Positions 8,165 through 16,431 of a stretch of 64,000 nucleotides of DNA are shown here, piece by piece. The DNA is from Ornithinimicrobium sufpigmenti (GTDB lineage: Bacteria > Actinomycetota > Actinomycetes > Actinomycetales > Dermatophilaceae): the NCBI RefSeq assembly GCF_004322775.1, contig NZ_CP036403.1:3224001-3288000 (forward strand). Direction: 5' to 3'. Position 1 is the first letter of the stretch. The number at the start of each line of letters is the position of its first letter. A program made the position numbers and the translations under genes. The notes below the pieces were generated by a model. That model saw nothing but the letters and a program-made list of their open reading frames with translations. It made no database searches and was not told where the DNA came from.

Positions 8165-8485
8165 ATGCACGAGGACGTCAGGTCGCAGCTGGAGGCGAAG
8201 GAGCGCGAGCTCGTGGACCAGATGGGGCAGCTGACCCGGCCGCAGCAGGACCAGGGCAGCATCTCCTTCGGCAAGCGGGTCGGGGACGGGACGGCGATGG
8301 CGGTCGACCGGCTGGCGGCGGTGAGCGCCCATGACAACCTGCAGGGCCTGCTGAACGAGGTGCGGCACGCCCGCACGCGCCTGGACGAGGGCCGGTACGG
8401 CGTGTGCGAGGAGTGCGGAGAGCCGATCCCCGAGGGCCGGCTGGAGGCCCGGCCGTGGGCCACGCGGTGCGTCCGGCACAGTTGA
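8165..8485 (+). CDS. TraR/DksA-type zinc-finger protein, copy 2
   Basis: This 106-residue paralogue of the preceding gene has the same architecture: a helical N-terminal region, then a zinc finger starting CEECGEPIPEGRLEARPWATRC. ATG at 8165 gives the same length as copy 1, which supports both start choices. The coiled region differs from copy 1 (QDQGSISFGKRVGDGT has no match there), so the copies have diverged in the part expected to reach into RNA polymerase. It precedes korAB by about 130 bp on the same strand, but a separate promoter is likely in between. Confidence 0.87.
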   Translation: MHEDVRSQLEAKERELVDQMGQLTRPQQDQGSISFGKRVGDGTAMAVDRLAAVSAHDNLQGLLNEVRHARTRLDEGRYGVCEECGEPIPEGRLEARPWATRCVRHS

Positions 8486-8568
8486 GGGTCGGCGTGTCCT
8501 GACGGGCCGTTCCCCGTGTCCGGACCGTCGCCCCGCCGGTGCTCGAATCATTTCGGACAGGGGGTGTG

Positions 8569-8604
8569 CCCTAATTAGGGTGAGGGCCCACGAAGGCGTA
8601 GGCT
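8569..8604 (+). promoter_or_regulatory. Candidate korAB promoter/operator with perfect 12-bp palindrome
   Basis: CCCTAATTAGGG (8569-8580) is a perfect AT-centred palindrome in otherwise GC-rich DNA. It is followed by TAGGCT (8599-8604), a TAnnnT-type -10 element ten bases before the korA ATG. The palindrome would sit around -35, where a dimeric regulator could block or assist polymerase. The cognate regulator is unknown. Confidence 0.5.
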
Positions 8605-8614
8605 GATCCGTGAC

Positions 8615-10510
8615 ATGTCTAGCACCCCCTTGCACCAGCTCGACCGCGTCGTCATCCGTTTCGCCGGGGACTCCGGCGACGGGATGCAGCTGACCGGCGA
8701 CCGCTTCACCAGCGACACCGCCAGCCTCGGCAACGACCTGTCGACCCTGCCGAACTTCCCGGCCGAGATCCGTGCCCCCCAGGGCACCCTGCCGGGCGTC
8801 AGCAGCTTCCAGCTGCACTTCGCCAACCACGAGATCGCGACCCCCGGCGACGCCCCCGACGTCCTGGTCGCGATGAACCCCGCGGCGCTGAAGGCCAACC
8901 TCGCCGACCTGCCCCGCGGGGCGACGGTCATCGCGGACGCGGACCAGTTCACCAAGCGCAACCTGGCCAAGGTCGGGTATGCCGTGAACCCCCTCGAGGA
9001 CGGCTCGCTCACCGCGGCGGGCTACCACCTGCACGCGCTGCCGCTGACCTCGATGACGGTCGACGCCCTGGCCCCCTTCGACGAGCTGACCCGCAAGGAG
9101 AAGGAGCGGGCCAAGAACATGCTGGCCCTGGGGCTGCTGTCCTGGCTCTACTCCCGCGACACCGACTCGACCGAGGCCTTCCTGCGGGCCAAGTTCGGCA
9201 CCGCCCCGCAGATCCTCGAGGCCAACCTCACCGCGCTGCGCACGGGCCACGCCTACGGCGAGACGACCGAGGACTTCGCGGTCCGCTACGAGGTCGCGCC
9301 GGCGCCGATGCCCCCGGGCACCTACCGGACGATCACCGGCAACCAGGCGCTGGCCCTCGGCCTGGTCGCCGCGGCCGAGCGCACCCGCCTGCCGCTGGTC
9401 CTGGGGTCCTACCCGATCACCCCGGCCTCGGACATCCTGCACCAGCTCTCCACGCTCAAGCGCTACGACGTCACCACCCTGCAGGCCGAGGACGAGATCG
9501 CGGCGGTCGGGATGGCGCTCGGCGCCAGCTTCGGCGGCGCCCTGGGCGTCACCACCACCTCCGGTCCCGGGCTGGCGCTGAAGTCGGAGACCATCGGTCT
9601 GGCGGTCTCCACCGAGCTGCCGCTGGTGGTCATCGACATCCAGCGCGGCGGTCCCTCGACCGGTCTGCCGACCAAGACCGAGCAGGCCGACCTGCTGCAG
9701 GCGATGTACGGCCGCAACGGTGAGTCCCCGGTCGCCGTGGTCGCCGCCCAGTCCCCCACCGACTGCTTCGACGCGGCGCTGGAGGCGGTGCGGATCGCCA
9801 CCACCTACCGCACCCCGGTCATCCTGCTCTCCGACGGCTACCTCGGCAACGGCTCTGAGCCGTGGCGGATCCCGAGCGCGGCCGAGCTGCCCGACCTGAC
9901 CGTCGCGCACGCCACCGAGCCCAACGACCTGGACGCCGAGGGCCGGCCCGTCTTCCACCCCTACCGCCGCGACGAGGACACCCTCGCCCGACCGTGGGCG
10001 GTCCCGGGCACGCCCGGCCTGGAGCACCGGATCGGCGGCATCGAGAAGGCCGACATCACCGGCAACATCTCCTACGACCCGGCCAACCACGACAAGATGG
10101 TGCGGCTGCGGCAGGCCAAGATCGACCGGATCGCCGACTCCATACCGCCCCTGGAGGTGGACGACCCCACGGGCGACGCCCGCGTCCTGGTGCTCGGCTG
10201 GGGCTCGACCTACGGCCCGATCGCGGCCGCCACCCGGCTGGTCCGCGCCACCGGCGCCAAGGTGGCCCGTGCCCACCTGCGCCACCTCAACCCGTTCCCG
10301 GCTGACCTGGGTGAGGTGCTGCGCCGCTACGAGCGCGTCGTGCTGCCCGAGATGAACCTCGGCCAGCTCGCGCTCCTGCTGCGCGGCCGCTACCTCGTCG
10401 ACGTGCGCAGCCACACGGCCGTGCGCGGCCTGCCGTTCACCGCCGGCGAGCTGGCCCAGGTGATCCACGAGCACCTGCTGGCCACCGACCGTGAGGAGGT
10501 CCTGGTATGA
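8615..10510 (+). CDS. korA: 2-oxoacid:ferredoxin oxidoreductase (2-oxoglutarate synthase type) subunit alpha
   Basis: The 631-residue protein is the fused gamma-alpha form typical of aerobic actinobacteria. An N-terminal gamma domain (about 1-190, beginning VIRFAGDSGDGMQLTG) is followed by the pyruvate:ferredoxin-type alpha domain (from about 225, GNQALALGLVAAAE). The YPITPASDI motif near residue 270 is characteristic. With KorB it oxidatively decarboxylates 2-oxoglutarate (or a related 2-oxoacid) to the acyl-CoA and reduces ferredoxin. The stop overlaps the korB start as ATGA. This enzyme can replace or supplement 2-oxoglutarate dehydrogenase in the TCA cycle, as shown for mycobacterial KorAB. 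Confidence 0.95.
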   Translation: MSSTPLHQLDRVVIRFAGDSGDGMQLTGDRFTSDTASLGNDLSTLPNFPAEIRAPQGTLPGVSSFQLHFANHEIATPGDAPDVLVAMNPAALKANLADLPRGATVIADADQFTKRNLAKVGYAVNPLEDGSLTAAGYHLHALPLTSMTVDALAPFDELTRKEKERAKNMLALGLLSWLYSRDTDSTEAFLRAKFGTAPQILEANLTALRTGHAYGETTEDFAVRYEVAPAPMPPGTYRTITGNQALALGLVAAAERTRLPLVLGSYPITPASDILHQLSTLKRYDVTTLQAEDEIAAVGMALGASFGGALGVTTTSGPGLALKSETIGLAVSTELPLVVIDIQRGGPSTGLPTKTEQADLLQAMYGRNGESPVAVVAAQSPTDCFDAALEAVRIATTYRTPVILLSDGYLGNGSEPWRIPSAAELPDLTVAHATEPNDLDAEGRPVFHPYRRDEDTLARPWAVPGTPGLEHRIGGIEKADITGNISYDPANHDKMVRLRQAKIDRIADSIPPLEVDDPTGDARVLVLGWGSTYGPIAAATRLVRATGAKVARAHLRHLNPFPADLGEVLRRYERVVLPEMNLGQLALLLRGRYLVDVRSHTAVRGLPFTAGELAQVIHEHLLATDREEVLV

Positions 10511-11787
10511 GCTCACACAGAGGCTCCGCCCCCGTGAACCCCCGCACCGCCCCTCCCGAGACGCACGAGGCGACCGTGGGTATGCCGCTCCGCTCCGGCC
10601 TGGCCGGGGTGCCGACGCTGCCCCTGGAGGTCAAGCAGACCAAGAAGGACTTCACCTCCGACCAGGAGGTGCGCTGGTGCCCCGGGTGCGGCGACTACGC
10701 CGTGCTGGCCGCCGTCCAGGGCTTCCTGCCCGACCTGGGGCTGCGGCGGGAGAACATCGTCTTCGTCTCCGGCATCGGCTGCTCCAGCCGGTTCCCGTAC
10801 TACCTGGACACCTACGGGATGCACTCCATCCACGGGCGGGCCCCGGCGATCGCCACCGGCCTGGCCACCGCCCGCGAGGACCTGTCGGTCTGGGTCGTCA
10901 CCGGTGACGGCGACGCGCTGTCGATCGGCGGGAACCACCTCATCCACGCGATGCGGCGCAACGTCAACATGACGATCCTGCTGTTCAACAACAAGATCTA
11001 CGGCCTGACCAAGGGCCAGTACTCCCCCACCTCCGAGATCGGCTCGGTGACCAAGTCGACCCCAGCCGGCTCGGTGGACCACCCGTTCAACCCGGTGTCG
11101 CTGGCGCTCGGCGCCGAGGCCTCCTTCGTGGCCCGGACCATGGACTCCGACCGGGCGCACCTGACCGAGGTGATCCGGGCCGCCGCGGAGCACCGCGGCA
11201 CCTCCCTGGTGGAGATCTACCAGAACTGCCCGATCTTCAACGACGGCGCCTTCCAGCTGCTCAAGGACCGCGACGAGAAGACCGCCCGCATCGCGCACCT
11301 GCGCGCCGGCGAGCCGGTCCGGATCGGCACCGAGGGCGCCGAGGGTGCCCGGGTCGTCGTGCGGCGCCCCGACGGCGCCCTGCAGGTCGTGGACGAGGCC
11401 GACGCCGGCGAGATCGGGACGGTGCTGGTGCACGACCCGGCCGAGCCAAACCCGGCCACCGCGTTCGCGCTGTCCCGCCTGGACGACCCGAGCATGCAGC
11501 AGGTGCCGATGGGCATCTTCCGCCAGGTGTCCCGACCGACCTACGACGACGCGGTGCGCGAGCAGGTGCGCGACGCCGTCGTGCAGGCCACCCCCGGCCA
11601 GCCCGGGCCGTCCGGCGACGCGGGACCGACGCTGGATGAGCTGCTGCGCGGCAAGGACACCTGGACAGTAGACGGCACCATCCCCGGCGACGTCGAGCAG
11701 ACCCTCGACGGCGAGATCACCGACGGCCCGCACGGTGCCGCCGGTGACGCCCTGATGGACGAGGCCGGAAGCACGCAGCCGAAGTGA
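10507..11787 (+). CDS. korB: 2-oxoacid:ferredoxin oxidoreductase (2-oxoglutarate synthase type) subunit beta
   Basis: The 426-residue ThDP-binding subunit. The cysteine motif WCPGCGDYA (about 57-65), with a further cysteine in IGCSSRFPYY, suits one [4Fe-4S] cluster. The ThDP/Mg motif begins TGDGDALSIGGNH and ends LFNNKIYGLT. The N-terminal 40 residues, and the C-terminal tail of about 80 residues that is rich in Gly, Asp and Pro, extend beyond the catalytic core. It overlaps korA by four bases (ATGA) and must be co-translated with it. Confidence 0.95.
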   Translation: MSSHRGSAPVNPRTAPPETHEATVGMPLRSGLAGVPTLPLEVKQTKKDFTSDQEVRWCPGCGDYAVLAAVQGFLPDLGLRRENIVFVSGIGCSSRFPYYLDTYGMHSIHGRAPAIATGLATAREDLSVWVVTGDGDALSIGGNHLIHAMRRNVNMTILLFNNKIYGLTKGQYSPTSEIGSVTKSTPAGSVDHPFNPVSLALGAEASFVARTMDSDRAHLTEVIRAAAEHRGTSLVEIYQNCPIFNDGAFQLLKDRDEKTARIAHLRAGEPVRIGTEGAEGARVVVRRPDGALQVVDEADAGEIGTVLVHDPAEPNPATAFALSRLDDPSMQQVPMGIFRQVSRPTYDDAVREQVRDAVVQATPGQPGPSGDAGPTLDELLRGKDTWTVDGTIPGDVEQTLDGEITDGPHGAAGDALMDEAGSTQPK

Positions 11788-11886
11788 TCCCCGGTGAGCC
11801 CTTCACGTGCCCGTCCACGGGGCGTCGGGTGAGCGTCCAGTGGCGTCCAGCCAGCGTCGACATGAGCGTCCAGTGAGCACCGAGGA

Positions 11887-12840
11887 GTGAGCGAGGACGC
11901 GAGACGGAGCCGGGAAGGCACGGCATACGGCTTCCTCGCCTATCTGATCTGGGGCGCTTTCCCCCTCTACTTCGCCACCCTGCGCCCGGCCGGGCCGTGG
12001 GAGATCCTCGCCCACCGGATCGTGTGGACGCTGGCCGTCTGCGCGCTGGTCCTGCTGGTCACCCGCGACCTGCGCTGGCTGCTGGCCCTGGCGAAGACGC
12101 CGCGCCGGCTCGGGGGCCTCATGCTCGCCGGCCTGCTCATCGCGGCGAACTGGGGCATCTACACCTACGCGGTGCTCTCCGGCCACATCACCGAGGCCGC
12201 GCTCGGCTACTTCCTCAACCCGCTGGTCACCGTCGCCCTGGGGGTCGTCATCCTGCGGGAGCGGTTGCGCCGCCTGCAGTGGGTGGCGGTGGGCGTGGGC
12301 GTGGTGGCCGCGATCTACCTCACCATCGACTACGGCGAGCCGCCGTGGATCTCGTTCGCGCTGGCCGCCAGCTTCGCCTCCTACTCGCTGCTGAAGAACC
12401 GGCTGGGCGTCTCGCTGTCCCCCTTCCGCTCCCTCTTCGCCGAGAGCCTGACCGTGGCCCCGATCGCGGTCGGCATCCTGGTCTGGCTCTCCCTGAGCGG
12501 CGGGACCACCTGGGGCGGGCACGGCGCCGGGCACACCGTGCTGCTGATGTCGACCGGCATCGCCACCGCGATCCCGCTGCTGCTCTTCGCCGCCGCCGCC
12601 AGCCGGGTCCCGCTCTCCACGATCGGCCTGCTGCAGTTCCTCACCCCGGTGCTCCAGCTGCTCTCCGGGATCGTCATGGGCGAGACCGTCCCGGCCTCGC
12701 GGTGGCTCGGCTTCGCCATGGTCTGGGTGGCGCTGGTGCTGCTGAGCATCGACATGGTGCGGCAGGTGCACCGCTCTCGACGGGCCCGCGCCGGCCAGGC
12801 GTTGACCGCCGCCCCCGGCGAGCAGCCGGCCCACCCGTGA
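11887..12840 (+). CDS. rarD: EamA-family transporter RarD
   Basis: The 317-residue inner-membrane protein has about ten transmembrane helices in two EamA halves. The N-terminal segment GFLAYLIWGAFPLYF and the loop RIVWTL are typical of RarD. The family is named for chloramphenicol sensitivity, but its true substrate is not settled. The GTG start at 11887 follows a GAGG ribosome-binding sequence very closely. The 100-bp stretch before it carries two direct copies of GAGCGTCCAGTG (11831 and 11864). Confidence 0.88.
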   Translation: MSEDARRSREGTAYGFLAYLIWGAFPLYFATLRPAGPWEILAHRIVWTLAVCALVLLVTRDLRWLLALAKTPRRLGGLMLAGLLIAANWGIYTYAVLSGHITEAALGYFLNPLVTVALGVVILRERLRRLQWVAVGVGVVAAIYLTIDYGEPPWISFALAASFASYSLLKNRLGVSLSPFRSLFAESLTVAPIAVGILVWLSLSGGTTWGGHGAGHTVLLMSTGIATAIPLLLFAAAASRVPLSTIGLLQFLTPVLQLLSGIVMGETVPASRWLGFAMVWVALVLLSIDMVRQVHRSRRARAGQALTAAPGEQPAHP

Positions 12841-12901
12841 CCGCCCACCCGTGACGACCGCGCTCGCTACACCCTGAAGGACAACAGCGCAACGCGAACC
12901 C

Positions 12902-12931
12902 TGCACGAGGTGCAGATTTGCACTCCGTGCA
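12902..12931. promoter_or_regulatory. Tandem palindromic operator upstream of the TetR gene
   Basis: Two 13-bp palindromes of form TGCACnnnGTGCA occupy 12902-12914 and 12919-12931, with centres 17 bp apart. The second overlaps the -35 hexamer TTGCAC (12918-12923) of the TetR promoter. This geometry fits two TetR-family dimers binding co-operatively and supports autoregulation. Confidence 0.65.
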
Positions 12932-12946
12932 CCGTTTTTCTACGCT
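12918..12946 (+). promoter_or_regulatory. Leaderless promoter of the TetR-MMPL unit
   Basis: A -35 TTGCAC (12918-12923), a 17-bp spacer and a -10 TACGCT (12941-12946) end six bases before the GTG at 12953. Transcription should therefore start on the start codon. The tandem operator covers the -35 box. Confidence 0.65.
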
Positions 12947-12952
12947 GACTCG

Positions 12953-13594
12953 GTGACCGAGATCCTCACCCGCCGCGAGGCCAACAAGGCTCGCACCCGG
13001 GAGGCCGTCACGGGGGCCCTGCGCAGGCTGCTGGAGCAGCGTCCGGTCCACGAGATCACCGTGGACCAGCTGTCCGAGGCCGCCGGGATCTCCCGCCGGA
13101 CCTTCTTCAACTACTACGCCGGCATCCCGGCCGTCCTCATCGAGGTGTTCGCCGAGTATGCCGCCGACCTCCTCACCCACCTCGACCGGGACCGGCTGGC
13201 GCACGGGCCGGTGCAGGCGATGCGGGCCGTCGTGCAGCCCTCCGTCCTGCCCCGGGAGTTCCTCGGCTGGCTGGCGGTCCTGAACTGCCACGACGTCCAC
13301 GACACCGAGGGCTTCGCGCTGGTCGAGCGGGCCGTGTGGGCCGAGATGGGCAGCTGGCTGCAGGAGGTCCTGCGCGACCTCATGCCCGCGGGCACCGACC
13401 CGCTCTACATCGCCACCCTGGCCCCCAGCGTGATGCACTCCTTCGCCGCGGCGGAGCAGGAGTGGGTCCACGGCCTGACCAGGCCGGGCTCGGTCGCCGA
13501 CTCCGACATCGTCACCTTCTGCGAGCACCTGGACCGGGCCCTGGCCTACCTCGAGGTCGGCTGGCAGCACCCCCGCCCCGTGACCGCAGGTTGA
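12953..13594 (+). CDS. TetR-family transcriptional regulator
   Basis: The 213-residue protein has an N-terminal helix-turn-helix (about 30-60, ITVDQLSEAAGISRRTFFNYY). Its C-terminal ligand domain resembles the MftR/AcrR-like class, with Trp- and Phe-rich helices. GTG at 12953 is fixed by a leaderless promoter. It lies 98 bp before the MMPL exporter on the same strand and most likely represses both itself and the exporter until an inducing compound binds. Confidence 0.93.
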   Translation: MTEILTRREANKARTREAVTGALRRLLEQRPVHEITVDQLSEAAGISRRTFFNYYAGIPAVLIEVFAEYAADLLTHLDRDRLAHGPVQAMRAVVQPSVLPREFLGWLAVLNCHDVHDTEGFALVERAVWAEMGSWLQEVLRDLMPAGTDPLYIATLAPSVMHSFAAAEQEWVHGLTRPGSVADSDIVTFCEHLDRALAYLEVGWQHPRPVTAG

Positions 13595-13692
13595 CCCTCA
13601 CCCCGAGCTCGTCCTGCACGTCCCTCTGAACCTCCTTCTGAACCCTCACCGTCTCACTTCCCTGCTGACCCTTTCGGAAAGGACCACCTCTC

Positions 13693-16431
13693 GTGGCCAT
13701 CCTTCTGCACAAGCTCGGGCGCTGGTGCGCCCAGCACCGGTGGACCGTCATCGGCATCTGGGCCGCCGTGCTCGTGCTCGTCTCGGCCAGCGCCGTGACC
13801 TTCATGCGGCCGCTGACCAACGACATCTCGATCCCGGACAGCCGCTTCGAGGCGGTGCTGGACACCCTGCGCGAGGAGATCCCCGAGACCTCCGGCACGA
13901 CCGGCACGGTGGTCTTCACCAGCGACGCACCGTTCACCGACGACCAGCAGGACTCCATCACCGACGTCGTCGAGCAGTGGAACGCCATGGGCAACGTCGA
14001 GGCCGTCGACCCCTTCGAGAGCCAGCAGCAGCTGGACGACACCCAGCAGCAGATCGTCAACGGCCGGGCCGAGCTCGAGTCCGGTGCCGAGGAGCTGGAC
14101 GCGGGCGAGGCGGAGCTGGCCGAGGCACGCGAGCAGCTCGAGGCCGGGCGGGAGCAGCTGGAGGCCGGGGAGGCCGAGATCGCCAGCCAGGCGCAGGTGC
14201 TCGACCAGGGGCAGGCCGAGCTCGACGCACAGTCCGAGCAGCTCGAGGGTGCGGTCGCCGCGGGGCTGATCCCGCCGGCGCAGGCCGACGCGGCCCGGGC
14301 CGAGATCGCCGCCGCGCAGGCCCAGCTCGACGCCGGACGCCAGCAGCTCGAGGCCGGAGAGGCGCAGCTGGCCGAGAGCCGCGAGGAGCTCGAGGCGGCC
14401 GAGCAGCAGATCACCGACGGCGAGGCCGAGATCGCCGAAGGGCGCGAGGCGCTCGAGGAGGGTGAGCGCGAGCTCACGGCCGGGCAGCGCATGGCCGACC
14501 TCACCGACGGCATGCGCGTGGTCAACGAGGAGGGCACCGTCGCCATGACGCAGGTGTCCGTCACCGGTGGCGAGGTCGCCTCCATCGACCCGGACGTCGC
14601 CGAGGAGATCCAGACGATCGGCGACTCCATCGAGGACGGCAGCGGCGTGCAGGTCGACTTCTCCGGGGAGTTCTCGATGGACCTCAACTCCATCTTCGGC
14701 CCCTCCGAGGCGGTCGGCCTGGCGGTGGCCGCCGTGGTCCTGCTCGTCATGCTCGGGACCCTGCTGGCCGCGGGGCTGCCGCTCCTCATGGCGCTGGTCG
14801 GCGTCGGGGTCGGCGTCGCCGGCTCCCTGGCGCTCTCCCCGTTCTTCGAGATGCAGTCGATCACCCCGGTGCTGGCCCTCATGCTGGGCCTGGCCGTGGG
14901 CATCGACTACTCGCTCTTCCTCATCAACCGCCACCGTGAGCAACTGCGGCACGGTATGCCGCTGCAAGACTCGCTCGCGCTCGCTGTGGGCACCTCCGGC
15001 AACGCCGTCACCTTCGCCGGGCTGACCGTGATCATCGCCCTGTCCGCGCTCACCCTCACCGGTATGCCGTTCCTGGGCACCATGGGACTGGTCGCCGCGG
15101 CCACGGTCGGTCTGGCCGTCCTGGTCGCGATCACCCTGACCCCGGCGATGCTCTCCCTCATGGGCCCGCGGGTGCTCCCCCGCAAGGCACGGGCGGCGCT
15201 GGCCGCAGGGGATGTCTCGGAGACCAGCGCCCAGGACGCGCTGCAGTCGGACACCGGGCGTGGCTGGGCCGCCAAGGTCCAGCGCCACCCCTGGCTGGCG
15301 ATCCTGGGCGTCGTCGCGATCGTCGCCGCCTTGGGCTACCCCACCGGCCAGCTGCGGCTGGGTCTGCCGGACAGCAGCTCGGAGCCGGCGGACTCCACGG
15401 CATACCAGACCTATGACACGATCCGCAGCGAGTTCGGCGCCGGCGCCACCGGCCCCATCCTGGCCGTGGCCGAGCTGGACCAGCCGGTCGCCGACGGCGA
15501 CGTCGAGATGATCGAGGCCCAGGCAGACATCGCCGAGGACCTCGCCGAGATCGACGGCGTGCTCCGGGTGCTGCCGGCCGGGGTGAACGAGGGCCGGGAC
15601 GTGCTGGCCTTCCAGATCCAGCCCGAGGGCGGCCCCACCGAGGAGTCGACGGTCCAGCTGGTGGACGAGCTGGACGCGACCCTGCCCACGCTCGGGTCGG
15701 AGCACGGCGCGAGCATCGACATCACCGGTCAGACGGTCGCCAACATCGACATCTCCGAGCAGCTGGCCGACGCGTTGCCGGTCTACCTGGCGGTGGTGGT
15801 GGGGCTCTCGCTCATCCTGCTGCTGCTGGTGTTCCGCTCGATCTGGGTGCCGCTGCTGGCCACGGCAGGCTTCCTGCTCTCGATCGTCGCCGCTTTCGGC
15901 GCGGTCGTGGCCATCTACCAGCTGGGCCACCTGTCGTTCCTCTTCGGGGTCCACGAGCCGGGGCCGGTGCTGTCGTTCCTGCCGATCCTGCTCATCGGCA
16001 TCCTCTTCGGGCTGGCCATGGACTACCAGCTGTTCCTGGTCTCCTCGATGCGGGAGATGTTCGTGCACGGCAAGAGCGCGAAGGAGGCCGTGGTCAGCGG
16101 CTTCAACCTGTCCGCGCGCGTGGTGACGGCCGCCGCGATCATCATGATCTCCGTCTTCGCCGGCTTCATCGGCGCGCACCTGACCATGGTCCGCCCGATC
16201 GGTCTGGGCCTGGCGGTCGGCGTGCTCGTCGACGCCTTCCTGGTCCGGATGACCCTGACCCCGGCCGTGCTCAGCCTGCTGGGCGAAAAGGCGTGGTGGC
16301 TGCCGCGCTGGCTGGACCGGCTGCTGCCCAACGTGGACGTCGAGGGCGTGGGCCTGGAGCAGTCCCTGGCGCAGGCCGGGTCCGGCGGCGGCTCAGCCGC
16401 TCAGGAGCCCGAGCCCGCCGGACGGGCCTGA
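13693..16431 (+). CDS. MMPL/RND-family exporter with large coiled-coil insertion
   Basis: The 912-residue membrane transporter has one helix at about 18-38, a first extracytoplasmic domain, a helix bundle at about 345-500, a second domain at about 550-690 and a final helix bundle at about 700-870. Each bundle carries an aspartate-tyrosine motif of MMPL proton relays (VGIDYSLFLINRHRE and AMDYQLFLVSSMRE). Residues about 115-275 are almost pure heptad-like repeat built on ELEAG, QLEAG and AELAE, predicted to form a long coiled coil projecting from the membrane. Start is GTG at 13693 behind AAAGGA. The upstream TetR gene is its likely regulator. The end overlaps the convergent DUF1648-type gene by 31 bp. 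Confidence 0.92.
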   Translation: MAILLHKLGRWCAQHRWTVIGIWAAVLVLVSASAVTFMRPLTNDISIPDSRFEAVLDTLREEIPETSGTTGTVVFTSDAPFTDDQQDSITDVVEQWNAMGNVEAVDPFESQQQLDDTQQQIVNGRAELESGAEELDAGEAELAEAREQLEAGREQLEAGEAEIASQAQVLDQGQAELDAQSEQLEGAVAAGLIPPAQADAARAEIAAAQAQLDAGRQQLEAGEAQLAESREELEAAEQQITDGEAEIAEGREALEEGERELTAGQRMADLTDGMRVVNEEGTVAMTQVSVTGGEVASIDPDVAEEIQTIGDSIEDGSGVQVDFSGEFSMDLNSIFGPSEAVGLAVAAVVLLVMLGTLLAAGLPLLMALVGVGVGVAGSLALSPFFEMQSITPVLALMLGLAVGIDYSLFLINRHREQLRHGMPLQDSLALAVGTSGNAVTFAGLTVIIALSALTLTGMPFLGTMGLVAAATVGLAVLVAITLTPAMLSLMGPRVLPRKARAALAAGDVSETSAQDALQSDTGRGWAAKVQRHPWLAILGVVAIVAALGYPTGQLRLGLPDSSSEPADSTAYQTYDTIRSEFGAGATGPILAVAELDQPVADGDVEMIEAQADIAEDLAEIDGVLRVLPAGVNEGRDVLAFQIQPEGGPTEESTVQLVDELDATLPTLGSEHGASIDITGQTVANIDISEQLADALPVYLAVVVGLSLILLLLVFRSIWVPLLATAGFLLSIVAAFGAVVAIYQLGHLSFLFGVHEPGPVLSFLPILLIGILFGLAMDYQLFLVSSMREMFVHGKSAKEAVVSGFNLSARVVTAAAIIMISVFAGFIGAHLTMVRPIGLGLAVGVLVDAFLVRMTLTPAVLSLLGEKAWWLPRWLDRLLPNVDVEGVGLEQSLAQAGSGGGSAAQEPEPAGRA

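Noticed and set aside
8569..8580. IdeR/DtxR iron box
   Set aside because: The palindrome shares the TTAGG-type flavour but is only 12 bp and lacks the full 19-bp IdeR pattern, so a specific regulator is not claimed.
7925..10516. Long minus-strand open frame opposite korA and the zinc-finger genes
   Set aside because: Antisense shadow; the plus strand holds recognisable KorA and TraR/DksA proteins and the minus-strand product resembles no family.
11831..11875. Attachment site or insertion scar at the two GAGCGTCCAGTG repeats before rarD
   Set aside because: The repeats are 12 bp and 33 bp apart with no mobile gene between or beside them; too little for a mobile-element claim.
16401..16431. 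Frameshift or sequencing error at the end of the MMPL or DUF1648-type gene
   Set aside because: Both frames end cleanly and similar small convergent overlaps occur elsewhere in the window, so the 31-bp overlap looks natural.
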